Positions 25,919 to 34,438 of a stretch of 64,000 nt of DNA are shown here, one piece after another. Below the pieces are notes generated by a model. It saw only the letters and a list, made by a program, of their open reading frames with translations, had not been told where the DNA came from and made no database searches. Within the stretch, counting starts at the first letter, position 1. The number at the start of each line of letters is the position of its first letter. The DNA is taken from assembly GCF_001425905.1 (NCBI RefSeq), contig NZ_LMDY01000012.1:311734-375733 (forward strand), in the 5' to 3' direction. Source of the stretch: Methylibium sp. Root1272 (GTDB lineage: Bacteria > Pseudomonadota > Gammaproteobacteria > Burkholderiales > Burkholderiaceae_C). The position numbers and the translations under genes are program-made.

Positions 25919-28176
25919 TGCCGAACGAGTTCTACGCGATCTCGGGCGTCCGGAAGTTGGCCGGTCCGGACGGTCTCACGATCGCCCGCGCCTGCGCCCT
26001 TGCCGATGCTTTGATCCGACACAAGGACTTTGACATCATCGAATGCTTGGCGCGCGACGACAACGGGGACGCGGAGGCCGAGTTCTTGATCGTCGAAGTC
26101 CGATGTGATGCGGTGCCGCCGAACAACCCGCACGGCATCGGCTACCCCGAGCGACTGGCACTTGGGGTAGCGAAGGATCCGAAGCATCTGGTCGCAGTCC
26201 ATGCGCTGCGGAAGACCTTTCCACGGCTGATGCACCAGAACCTGACGCCCGAAGGCGCGCCGGCAGGTCTGTGCCTGTACTACGAACCGACCCGCGCTGT
26301 GCAGCGCACGTGGACACCTCAGAACTTTCTCAGCCGAATTCAGACGTGGCTGGAGAAGGCCGCACGCGACGAACTCCATGCCGCTGACCAACCGGCGGAA
26401 CAGCTCTTCTTTATGACGCCGTTCGAACTGGTCCTGCCATGGAACTTCGACCAGCTTCGCCAGGCGGCTGACGTGGCGTTCCAGGTGATCGAGGGGCCAG
26501 ATCGTCCTGGGCCTGGCCGAACATACTTTCTTCGTCCGACGTCTAAGGGCGCACAGCCAGAACGCGCATTTGCGCCCATCCTGTTGCGGCTGCAGCCGGT
26601 CATCCATGGCCGCGTCGACATCGACCCGCCCGACCTTGGCGGCTTGGCTGATCTGCTGGCGGCGCGAGGACTGAACCTCCGTCTCAGCATCGCGCAAGCC
26701 GTGCAGGAGCAAGTCGGCACCGAAGGTGCTCCAGCTGCTGCCGACAGCAATTTCTCGGTGCTACTGCTGGAGATCCCCGTGAGCCGGGCCGAAGGAGCCG
26801 CGGTCGAGCACGTCGTCCGGCGGGCGTACTTGCTACCGCAGGGCCCGCTCAAGCTCGGCGCGAGCTGCGGTGCACTGATGCTGCAGAGTGACCGGTACTA
26901 CAGGGAACAGCTGGCCGGACCGTTCGCGCCGCCGCCCGGCGACGGGTGGCGTGCCATGGCGACCCCGGCCATGGAAGTGCAGCAGGGCCTTGATCGGACC
27001 GGTGCTCGCAGGCAGTCCGGAATCGTCGACGAAGGCCCCACCGGTACCTTCGTCGGCGCTGGCGCACTAGGCAGTGCTGTTCTCGACCTATGGACGCGGT
27101 GCGGTTGGGGCCAGTGGACCGTGATCGACAACGACCATGTGAAGCCGCATAACCTGGTGCGTCACATTGCTCGATCTGGCCAGATCGGAGCATCTAAGGC
27201 GCAGGCCATGGCTGAGTTGCACGACGCTGTGATGCGCGGAGCCGGAACGATGACCGCGATACACGCGGACGCTTGCGAACTGGACAACGCCGATGTGCTC
27301 GCCGCCCTAACAAGGGCCACGCTGGTCGTTGACGCATCGACTACGCTCGACTACCCGCGGCTCGTGAGCACCCGAGACGACATAGCGCGCCATGCCTCGA
27401 TCTTCGTGACGCCCGACGCCAACGGCGCAGTCCTTTTGATGGAGGATGCGAAACGAGCGATCCGTCTGAGGACGCTGGAGGCACAGTATTACCGTGCCTT
27501 GATCCAACACGACTGGGGTCGTGAGCATCTGGCACAGCATCTGGGCAAGTACTACAGCGGCGCTAGCTGCCGCGACATCTCCTACGTCATGCCGTACACG
27601 CGGCTGCAGGCACACGCCGCCTTGCTTGCCGAGCAATTGCAGTTGGCCGCAGCCGACTCGGAGGCGGCCATCCGTATCTGGGCGCGCGAACCGAGTACTG
27701 GGACGGTGTTGGCGCAGCAGGTGCCTGTGAGCACTGAGCGCGCGATGAAGCTTGGCAACTCGACGCTGTTCATCGACCAAGGTCTGGAAGAGAAGTTGCG
27801 CACGCTGCGAGCGGAAGGGCTCCCTTCCGAGACAGGCGGAATCTTGCTGGGCCACTACGACTTCAATGTCGATGCGGTTGTTGTCGTCGACGCGCTTGCG
27901 GCGCCCGCCGATAGCCTGGCCTCGACAGCGTCCTTCGAACGCGGTGTCGAAGGTGTGATGGAGTCCGTCACCGAAGCCAGCAGACGAACAGCGAATATCG
28001 TTCGCTACATCGGCGAGTGGCATAGCCATCCCCCAGGGCACAGCACAAGGCCTAGCCGCGACGACTTCTTTCAGCTTGTCTACCTCGCCGCAGGCATGGC
28101 ACACGAAGGCCTGCCCGCACTACAACTGATCGTCGGCGACCACGAGCTGAGCGTCGTGAGCATGCAGGTGTCATGA
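25918..28176 (+). CDS. E2-E1-JAB ubiquitin-like conjugation/deconjugation fusion protein
   Basis: 752 residues from the ATG at 25918 (TGATG coupling); an upstream in-frame start would sit inside the MBL gene. Domain order: (1) E2-like domain about 20-155 with H106 and candidate catalytic C119 in EGAPAGLCLYYE, then TWTPQNFLSRIQTWL. (2) ThiF/E1 adenylation domain about 370-580 with GTFVGAGALGS (376-386), D404, HNLVRH (411-416), K427, D472 and candidate thiolate C551. (3) JAB/JAMM isopeptidase about 605-752 with E638, WHSHPPG (701-707) and PSRDD (712-716), all zinc and catalytic residues present. This combines Cap2 (E2-E1) and Cap3 (JAB) of type II CBASS in one chain. No CD-NTase or ubiquitin-like gene adjoins it. 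Confidence 0.92.
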   Translation: MPNEFYAISGVRKLAGPDGLTIARACALADALIRHKDFDIIECLARDDNGDAEAEFLIVEVRCDAVPPNNPHGIGYPERLALGVAKDPKHLVAVHALRKTFPRLMHQNLTPEGAPAGLCLYYEPTRAVQRTWTPQNFLSRIQTWLEKAARDELHAADQPAEQLFFMTPFELVLPWNFDQLRQAADVAFQVIEGPDRPGPGRTYFLRPTSKGAQPERAFAPILLRLQPVIHGRVDIDPPDLGGLADLLAARGLNLRLSIAQAVQEQVGTEGAPAAADSNFSVLLLEIPVSRAEGAAVEHVVRRAYLLPQGPLKLGASCGALMLQSDRYYREQLAGPFAPPPGDGWRAMATPAMEVQQGLDRTGARRQSGIVDEGPTGTFVGAGALGSAVLDLWTRCGWGQWTVIDNDHVKPHNLVRHIARSGQIGASKAQAMAELHDAVMRGAGTMTAIHADACELDNADVLAALTRATLVVDASTTLDYPRLVSTRDDIARHASIFVTPDANGAVLLMEDAKRAIRLRTLEAQYYRALIQHDWGREHLAQHLGKYYSGASCRDISYVMPYTRLQAHAALLAEQLQLAAADSEAAIRIWAREPSTGTVLAQQVPVSTERAMKLGNSTLFIDQGLEEKLRTLRAEGLPSETGGILLGHYDFNVDAVVVVDALAAPADSLASTASFERGVEGVMESVTEASRRTANIVRYIGEWHSHPPGHSTRPSRDDFFQLVYLAAGMAHEGLPALQLIVGDHELSVVSMQVS

Positions 28177-29291
28177 GTTCTGCCGAAAGCAATCCGCGCA
28201 TCGCTCTGGTGCTGTCGGGTGGGGGCGTGAGGGCGATGGTGTTCCACCTCGGTGTCCTGCGGCACTTGGCAGAGCGTGGTGCCCTTGAGCATGTGCACCG
28301 GTTGTCGAGCGTGTCGGGCGGCAGCTTGTTGGTCGGGCTCATCCTGCAGAGCGCAGGCATGCGTTGGCCCAGGTCAGCCGAGTTCCTGTCCACGACCTAC
28401 CCGGCGCTGCGCGACAAGTTATGCAGCTCCAGCTTGCAATGGGCCGCCGCGCGGCAGTTGCTGAATCCCTTGCGCTGGCGCTTCGCATTGTCGCGGGCGA
28501 ACCTGCTCGCCCTGGCACTGCGCAAGCACTGGGGCGTGAAGGCCAGGCTGGCGGATCTGCCACGCACGCCCGAGTGGTCAATCAACGGCACGACCGCCGA
28601 AACGGGTCGACGGTTCCGGTTCAAGCCGGAGAGCATTGGCGACTACCAGCTCGGCTATGCCCATCCCGGCGAGTTCCAGCTGGCCAGCGCACTTGCGGTG
28701 TCAGCAGCTTTCCCAGGCGGCTTTGGACCATTGACTCTCGCTGCGAGCCGGTTCGTGTGGAAGAAACGCCCGTCGTGGGACAGCGACCCCGAGTCTGTGC
28801 AGCCAGTCGACATCGGATTCCGCCGGCTACACCTATACGACGGTGGCGTGTACGACAACCTCGGGCTTGAGCCCTACTTCGACGCAGGGCATGGAGTTCC
28901 CAAACACAAGAGTTTGTTCATTCTGGTGTCGGACGCGGGGGCACCGCTGCCCACTGGTTTTTCGTACGGCGTGATGAGCCCCTGGCGGCTCAAACGGGTG
29001 GCTGACATCATGTCCGAGCAGGCTCGTGCTCTACGAGTCCGTACGTTCACTAGCTATTTGCAGAGGACACCTGGTGCGGGAGCTTATGTATACATTGGCG
29101 CATCTAGTGCCGTGGGAGGAAGCACAGGGAGCAGCCAGCACCCGGCTCTCTTCCCGACGACGCTGCGTCGGCTGACGCGCACAGAGTTCGATCTCCTGGC
29201 CGACCATGGCTATCAGATCGCCGACGCCGTCGCGGCCGAGCATGCGATTGGGTCTGCAGCGGCCGGCCTTGACGTGGAGGAATCGCTATGA
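28173..29291 (+). CDS. Patatin-like phospholipase, putative effector
   Basis: 372 residues. Oxyanion motif LSGGGVRA (14-21), nucleophile elbow SSVSGGS with Ser48, and the dyad Asp in LYDGGVYDNLG (D223). This is a complete Ser-Asp patatin active site. Patatins serve as membrane-degrading effectors in CBASS (CapV) and other abortive defences. The ATG overlaps the stop of the E2-E1-JAB gene (ATGA), so all three genes are translated together. No obvious TM helix. Direct proof of phospholipase activity or defence function is lacking. Confidence 0.9.
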   Translation: MSSAESNPRIALVLSGGGVRAMVFHLGVLRHLAERGALEHVHRLSSVSGGSLLVGLILQSAGMRWPRSAEFLSTTYPALRDKLCSSSLQWAAARQLLNPLRWRFALSRANLLALALRKHWGVKARLADLPRTPEWSINGTTAETGRRFRFKPESIGDYQLGYAHPGEFQLASALAVSAAFPGGFGPLTLAASRFVWKKRPSWDSDPESVQPVDIGFRRLHLYDGGVYDNLGLEPYFDAGHGVPKHKSLFILVSDAGAPLPTGFSYGVMSPWRLKRVADIMSEQARALRVRTFTSYLQRTPGAGAYVYIGASSAVGGSTGSSQHPALFPTTLRRLTRTEFDLLADHGYQIADAVAAEHAIGSAAAGLDVEESL

Positions 29292-29416
29292 GCACCGCGC
29301 TGAAGCAGGTAGGCACTCGATTCTGGACTTGCGCGGCCGCAACCCGAAGTTGGTCGCCTTCAGCGACCGCTACGAACAGTACGGCACGTAAGGCACGACC
29401 GCCTACTATGGGGTGA
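29288..29416 (+). pseudogene. Possible short or frameshifted fourth ORF of the operon
   Basis: An ATG at 29288 overlaps the patatin stop (ATGA), as in the two upstream junctions. It opens a 42-codon frame, MSTALKQVGTRFW... A neighbouring frame reads more like real protein (HSILDLRGRNPKLVAFSDRY, ending EQYGT before TAA at 29389-29391). A fusion of the first seven codons to that frame would need one frameshift. Either a tiny gene, a decayed gene, or chance. Confidence 0.3.
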
Positions 29417-29452
29417 GAACCATCCGAGCCGGCAGCGAGGGCATCGCTTCGG

Positions 29453-30616
29453 TCATGTGATGCCACACCAAGTCGCCGCGAGCGGCTGCTCGCGCGATTC
29501 CCTGTCGGTTCCCCATCGCGCCGCTTCGGCCAGCGAGGAGACGAACAGCATCGTAGGGCGATCGCCAGTGTCGATGAGCGCAGCGGTGGCGACGACTGTT
29601 GAAGGGCTCACGTTGTAGCGTAGCCCTTTGATGAATGAGCGCCGTTCCGTCACGAGCCGATCGACCAGCTGCATCTCGAACAAGTTGTCGACGGGCAACC
29701 ACTGCAGGGTCACCGCCATCAGCGACAGCTCGGCGATCGTCGGGATGCCTGTCTCGTTCACTGCAAAGGTCGCGATGGTCAGCATTCGCACCCCGTCCGT
29801 GGCTCCCCACAGGGTCAACTCCGCCTCGAAACGACGCCCCAGCCGCCGGTAGAGCGCTTCGTCGAGCGCAAAGGCCTGGTCGGGCACATGCTTGATCACG
29901 GCCCTGTAGCCATAGCGTGCCGGCACGATCTCCTTCACTTCGCCGATCAGCAGCATCAGTTGCTGCGGCCGGCCCGGCGCCGCTACTGCATGGCGCCAGT
30001 GCCCGAGGCGACGCGCATTGAGTTGGTCGCGCTGCTCGACCGTGAAGACTTCGGGGATGTAGAGGCGGCTGCGCAGCGATTCACCACGGGCGATCTTGTG
30101 TTCGGCGGCTTGCAGCAGGTGCTTGCGCACCGTGCCCCAGCTGCGCTTGCCCGCGAAGCCGGGCTCCCATCGCGTCAGCCCGGCCTGATCCCACAGGTAG
30201 TGCAGCAGTGCGCGCAGCGACAGCTTGCTGCCGTCGGACACCACACTGTCGGCCGAGGGGCTACCAGGCTCCGGTAGCTTTGATCGGCCGCCGAGCTTGG
30301 ACATCGAGAAGCCGAGCTTCAAGGCCGTCTCGCCGGTCGTCGGGTCTTCAAGGATCGCGGAGCCGAGGACCTGACCGAGGCCCGAAGCCTCTGGGGGCGG
30401 TTCATAGGAGGGGCAATCCGGGGCGTGGTGGCTCCCAGTTCCGGGCATGCGCTTGACGATGTAGCTCTCGCCGAGCCGGGCGACGTACATCTCGACGCCG
30501 ACGACTAGGCACAGGCATCTCGGCCTGAGCCGCTCGGAATGCGCTTCCGCCAGCGCAGCCGCAAGACCTTCATCGTCCGACGACCACCGGTGACGCCCGA
30601 TCAGATAGATGGCCAT
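29453..30616 (-). CDS. DUF1173 family conjugative-element protein
   Basis: 387 residues with the DUF1173 layout: Cys/His cluster near the N-terminus (CLCLVVGVEMYVARLGES, then GTGSHHAPDCPSYEPPPE), a helical middle (LHYLWDQAGLTRWEPGF), and a C-terminal alpha/beta domain. DUF1173 genes accompany VirB/VirD4-type T4SS genes in ICEs and plasmids; the function is unknown, though the N-terminal CxC...HH..DC pattern suggests metal binding. Last gene of the transfer operon, 34 nt after the LPD7 gene and convergent with the defence-like operon. Confidence 0.88.
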   Translation of the reverse strand: MAIYLIGRHRWSSDDEGLAAALAEAHSERLRPRCLCLVVGVEMYVARLGESYIVKRMPGTGSHHAPDCPSYEPPPEASGLGQVLGSAILEDPTTGETALKLGFSMSKLGGRSKLPEPGSPSADSVVSDGSKLSLRALLHYLWDQAGLTRWEPGFAGKRSWGTVRKHLLQAAEHKIARGESLRSRLYIPEVFTVEQRDQLNARRLGHWRHAVAAPGRPQQLMLLIGEVKEIVPARYGYRAVIKHVPDQAFALDEALYRRLGRRFEAELTLWGATDGVRMLTIATFAVNETGIPTIAELSLMAVTLQWLPVDNLFEMQLVDRLVTERRSFIKGLRYNVSPSTVVATAALIDTGDRPTMLFVSSLAEAARWGTDRESREQPLAATWCGIT

Positions 30617-30650
30617 GACGCCGCTCGGGAGTGCGGAGCTCGAAGGCCCG

Positions 30651-31733
30651 CTATCGAACGAGCGCCGTGCGCTCCCGTCCGCGCTGCGGCTCCGGCGTCG
30701 GGCGGGTGACCACCCGCTGCGAAGGCGCCGCCTTGTCGTACACCTTGACCTTGTGCACCTCGCCCGCCGCCAGGCGCTTTGCCAGGTTGGCTGCCGCGGC
30801 TGCCATGATGACTTCCCGCCGCTTCTCGGGCACTCGCTGGGCGACCAGCACGGCCTCGATCGCGGCGAGCACCGTTTTGCGACTGCCGCTGCCGCGGCTC
30901 GAGGGCTTGGCGGTCGTTGCGCCCGCCTCGGCCCCGGCCGCCCGCTCGATGCGGTTCACCTGTCGCGCCTCGCGCTCCTTGCGCAAGAGCTCGAGGTCGC
31001 CCGGCACCGGCTCGTAGCCGATCGTCTTGACGCCGCGCACGCTGGCCTCGAGCCAGACCAGGCGCCGGAAGTCGTCATGACCGGACACGCGCAGCGCCTC
31101 CCAGTGCCGCGTTTCAGCCACGTCGACCATCGAGCGGGCGACCGAGGGGTTGTTGGTGTCGGTGGCAAGCCGGAAGGTCGACTCTGTGAACGCCACGCGG
31201 GCGGCGTCGCCTCGGTAGTGGTACTCGGTCTGCCCGAGCGGGCGGTCGCCGACGGTGACGACTGCGCGCTTGACGATGTAGCGGTCGTTCAGCGCCGCTT
31301 CGAGGCGCGCCACCAGCGCGGCGCGCTCGGCCTCGGCATCGATGCGGGCGACGATGGTTTCGGCGATGGCGGCCGGCGGCGAGGGCTCAGCCTTGCCGGA
31401 CGGCGCCATGCCGCGTTGCGAGGCTTCTGTTCTATTGGGCTCGAGCCAGGTCGGCCGCTGCCAGGTGCCCTCGACCTTGTGGACGAAGCTGCGTTGTCCC
31501 TGCTCGTCGATCGCCGTGAAGCGCAAGGCGTTGACGCGGTCGGCCTTGACGACCATGTCCCCGAACGTCGTCGCGTGATAGATCAGATCCGTCGTCGGGT
31601 CACGCAGTTCGAAGCGCGGGCCCTCGGGCTCGGGTGTCTGGAACCGCGCCTTGGCCACAGCGGCACGATCGTTCGGCTCGACGACGCCCCCCGGGGTGGA
31701 GGGCGAAGCTGCGCGAGCGGGCAAGTCATCCAT
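30651..31733 (-). CDS. LPD7 domain protein (detached relaxase-type C-terminal module)
   Basis: 360 residues. The LPD7 domain is in the middle (ARSMVDVAETRHWEALRVSG, then DFRRLVWLEASVRGVKTIGY, EPVPGD). An N-terminal beta-rich segment (FELRDPTTDLIYHATTFGD) and a basic C-tail (QRGRERTALVR) flank it. LPD7 is usually found at the end of MobP relaxases or in KfrB-like plasmid proteins. Here it is a separate protein in the T4SS operon, about 10 kb from the short relaxase gene, and may supply the missing domain in trans. Confidence 0.8.
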   Translation of the reverse strand: MDDLPARAASPSTPGGVVEPNDRAAVAKARFQTPEPEGPRFELRDPTTDLIYHATTFGDMVVKADRVNALRFTAIDEQGQRSFVHKVEGTWQRPTWLEPNRTEASQRGMAPSGKAEPSPPAAIAETIVARIDAEAERAALVARLEAALNDRYIVKRAVVTVGDRPLGQTEYHYRGDAARVAFTESTFRLATDTNNPSVARSMVDVAETRHWEALRVSGHDDFRRLVWLEASVRGVKTIGYEPVPGDLELLRKEREARQVNRIERAAGAEAGATTAKPSSRGSGSRKTVLAAIEAVLVAQRVPEKRREVIMAAAAANLAKRLAAGEVHKVKVYDKAAPSQRVVTRPTPEPQRGRERTALVR

Positions 31734-31757
31734 GGAAGCCTCCTTGCTTGATCAGCC

Positions 31758-32426
31758 TCACTGCGCCGCCGTGCGCTGGGCGGACGGTGCTCCGAACCCT
31801 TCCACGGTCGCCACGATCGGCGCGGCGCGATAGACCTCGATCTCGACGCGCCGGTTGAGCGCGCGACCGCCCAGCGTGCTGTTGTCGGCCGCGTGGTCGC
31901 CGACCGGCTGCCAGGTGGTGCGGATGCGTGCCGGCTCGACACCGGCCTGCACCAGCCAGCGCTCAACGGCGGCGGCACGTTGGCGGGCGACCGCGCTTTC
32001 TACGGAGGAGTCGACCGAGCCGTCGGTACGACCGCGCAGCAGGATCAGCGGCGCCCCCCGCACGGCCTCGACGATCCGCGTCGCATCGGCATCCGGCAGG
32101 GTCATCCTGGTGCTGCCGAAAGCGAACAGCACCGGCACGAGCAGGTTGCGCTGCGCGGCGGGGGAGGTCGATTGCAGCAGGGCCTGCTGGTGCTGCGTCA
32201 GTCTGGCTGCGGTAAGACCGCTTGCTTCCGCGCTGCGCACGCTCTCGGTAGCCATCAGCCTCGTGTTTTGCAGCTCGTGACGGCAGGTCTGCAGTTCGAC
32301 CGCCATCGACGTGTTGGCCGGCCGCTTGCGCGACTCGTCGACGGTCGGCGGCTTCGGTGGAGCGCCGCAGGACGACACGAGCAGCAGCCACGGCAGCCAG
32401 GGCAGGAGGGGGGCGGAAGGGTTCAT
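31758..32426 (-). CDS. OmpA-domain lipoprotein of the T4SS operon
   Basis: 222 residues from the ATG at 32426, which overlaps the VirD4 stop (ATGA). The signal peptide ends in a lipobox (LLVSSCGAPPKPP; Cys about residue 20). The C-terminal OmpA peptidoglycan-binding domain (VLFAFGSTRMTLPDADATRI, then LILLRGRTDGS and RALNRRVEIEVYRA) would anchor it to the cell wall. No separate VirB7-type lipoprotein is visible in the cluster, so this protein could fill the outer-membrane anchoring role. That is inference. Confidence 0.87.
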   Translation of the reverse strand: MNPSAPLLPWLPWLLLVSSCGAPPKPPTVDESRKRPANTSMAVELQTCRHELQNTRLMATESVRSAEASGLTAARLTQHQQALLQSTSPAAQRNLLVPVLFAFGSTRMTLPDADATRIVEAVRGAPLILLRGRTDGSVDSSVESAVARQRAAAVERWLVQAGVEPARIRTTWQPVGDHAADNSTLGGRALNRRVEIEVYRAAPIVATVEGFGAPSAQRTAAQ

Positions 32427-34438
32427 GTCGAGGCTCCTTCTTCCAAGAGCTGCAGGCTTGGTAACTCGTGCCACGCTGCGTCGTCGTCGGCGCGGTCGGG
32501 TAATGCCGGCTCGACCTCGCCGCCGTGCCGCCCGGCGACGCGCGTGGCGCCGAAGAACTGGTCGAGCGAGGCATCGATGTCCACGGGCGTCTCGGCTGCG
32601 GCGAAGTCGGGCAGGTCGGTCGAGGCGAGGGCGAGCTGTTCCAGCCTCAGCGTTTCGCCGGCGCCGATCTCGTCCGGGGCGTGGACCCAGCGTTGCTGGA
32701 CGCGGGCGAAGTGCAGGTCCATGTCGATCGCCGGCACGGCGGGCGGCGGCCGCAGCCGGTCGCGGAAGGCCGGCTCGCGGTGGTAGCGCAGCTTCTCGCC
32801 GAGGATGGGCTTGCAGTTCTCCATCACGATGACCAGCCGCTCGACGCCGAGCTCCTTGAACTCCTGGGGCAGCAGCAGCGCCCGACGCTGGTCCGACTCG
32901 TTGCGGCTGACGGTGGTCTGGCCACGGCCGCTGAACGAGCGGCTGCGGCCGCGCGAGGTGGAGCGCTCGGTGAAGTGCCCGAGCATCGCGCTGTACTCGT
33001 CGGCGTCGCGCTGCTCACGCGGCGCGTAGAGGATCTGGAGGCCGTGGTTGGTGGCGAAGCTGCGCGCCTCCTTCTCGCCGTAGACGGCGTCGAGCTGCGA
33101 CATCGCCTGCACGACGGTCAGCAGCCGCAGGTTGTACCCTGCGAGGAAAGCAACCGCCGTGCTGATGACGCCGACCCGGCCCATCGCCGTGAACTCGTCG
33201 TTGACGATCAGGCACTGCAGCTTGAGGCTCGGGTCCTGGCGGGGCAGGGTGCGCGTGTTCAGGCTCACCAGCTGCGAGAAGAAGAGGTTCAGCAGCGGCC
33301 GAGCGCTGGCCAGCCGGTTCGGTGGCACGCGCACGTAGACCGACATGCGCCGCCGCCGCAGGTCCTCGAGCTGGAAGTCGTCGGCGCTGGTGGCCGCGTC
33401 GACGATCGCATCGGCAAAGATCACCAGCGGCGCGTTGAAGGTCGCGACGACGCTCGACAGCGTGTTCTCGGAGTTGGACAGCAGCCGCTGCAGGGCGTCG
33501 ACGCATTCGTCGGACAAGGGCTGGCCGTCTTCCTGACGCTGTCGGATCACGGCCGTGAAGTGATCCTTCATCGGCTGCCCCTTGCCGGAGGACTGGCGCA
33601 GCATCTCGCCGATCGTGCGCGGCAGATCGGGCGTCTCCAGCAGGTACAGCCCGATGCCGAGGAAGAGGTTGCGGGCCTGGTCGTTGAAGAAGGCTTCAGA
33701 CGAGCTTCCGCCGCCTTCGTTCGGAAAGAACACCTGGCCGACCGCGAGCAGGTCGCCGACCCGGTGCAGCGGACTGGTGCGCACCGTGCTCAGCGGGTTC
33801 CAGCGGTGGCTGCGCGCGCCTTCGTCGAAGGGCGAGAAGGCGTAGACCGCCTGGCCGCGCGCCGCGCGGTAGCCGGCCGTCACGTCGTAGTTCTCGCCCT
33901 TGATGTCGAGCACCACGACCGAGTCGGGCCAGTTCAGCAGGTTCGGAATCACGACGCCGACGCCCTTGCCGCTGCGGGTCGGCGCCGACAGCATCACCGA
34001 CAGCTGGCCGGGCAGGGCGAGAAACTGCCGGCCGTGGCGGCCGACGAGGATGCTGGAGCCTGTGCCGCGGAGCAGCCCGGCACGGCGGATCTCGGCCGCG
34101 TTAGCGAAGCGGGCGTTGCCGTGCAGCGGCCGACGCCGGCGCGCCGCGGCGACGAGCGCGGCCGGGAGCGCGATCAGCACGCCGACGCCGGACAGGAGGA
34201 TCGAGGCGAGCAGCTTGCGGCGCAGCGGCGGATCGTCCGCGTAGAGCGTCCAGTAGTGCAGCAGGCTGGTGACATCGGCCTGGCGCGGATCGGCCTTGTT
34301 CAACAGCAGGAAGAGCACCGCGGCGGCGTACGTGGCCGCGATGACCAGCACGAGGCCCGCCAGTCCCACGAAGACGCACGCGGCAGCCTTGCGCCCGGCT
34401 GGCCAGGCCGCCAGCGGCATCGGGAGGACGCCGCTCAT
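32423..34438 (-). CDS. virD4: VirD4-type coupling protein (T4CP)
   Basis: 671 residues from the ATG at 34438, which overlaps the virB11 stop. Two N-terminal TM helices (about 15-40 and 60-90). Walker A in LSAPTRSGKGVGVVIPNLLN, followed by VVLDIKGENYDVTAGYRA, and a Walker B region LQCLIVNDEFTAMG. It couples the relaxosome to the transfer channel. It has the TraG/VirD4 AAA+ signature throughout. A C-terminal 90-residue acidic extension probably recognises substrates. Confidence 0.95.
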   Translation of the reverse strand: MSGVLPMPLAAWPAGRKAAACVFVGLAGLVLVIAATYAAAVLFLLLNKADPRQADVTSLLHYWTLYADDPPLRRKLLASILLSGVGVLIALPAALVAAARRRRPLHGNARFANAAEIRRAGLLRGTGSSILVGRHGRQFLALPGQLSVMLSAPTRSGKGVGVVIPNLLNWPDSVVVLDIKGENYDVTAGYRAARGQAVYAFSPFDEGARSHRWNPLSTVRTSPLHRVGDLLAVGQVFFPNEGGGSSSEAFFNDQARNLFLGIGLYLLETPDLPRTIGEMLRQSSGKGQPMKDHFTAVIRQRQEDGQPLSDECVDALQRLLSNSENTLSSVVATFNAPLVIFADAIVDAATSADDFQLEDLRRRRMSVYVRVPPNRLASARPLLNLFFSQLVSLNTRTLPRQDPSLKLQCLIVNDEFTAMGRVGVISTAVAFLAGYNLRLLTVVQAMSQLDAVYGEKEARSFATNHGLQILYAPREQRDADEYSAMLGHFTERSTSRGRSRSFSGRGQTTVSRNESDQRRALLLPQEFKELGVERLVIVMENCKPILGEKLRYHREPAFRDRLRPPPAVPAIDMDLHFARVQQRWVHAPDEIGAGETLRLEQLALASTDLPDFAAAETPVDIDASLDQFFGATRVAGRHGGEVEPALPDRADDDAAWHELPSLQLLEEGAST

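Noticed and set aside
24740-29291. Ordinary type II CBASS
   Set aside because: No CD-NTase gene with the GS...DxD motif is present in or next to the operon, and the first gene is an MBL-fold protein.
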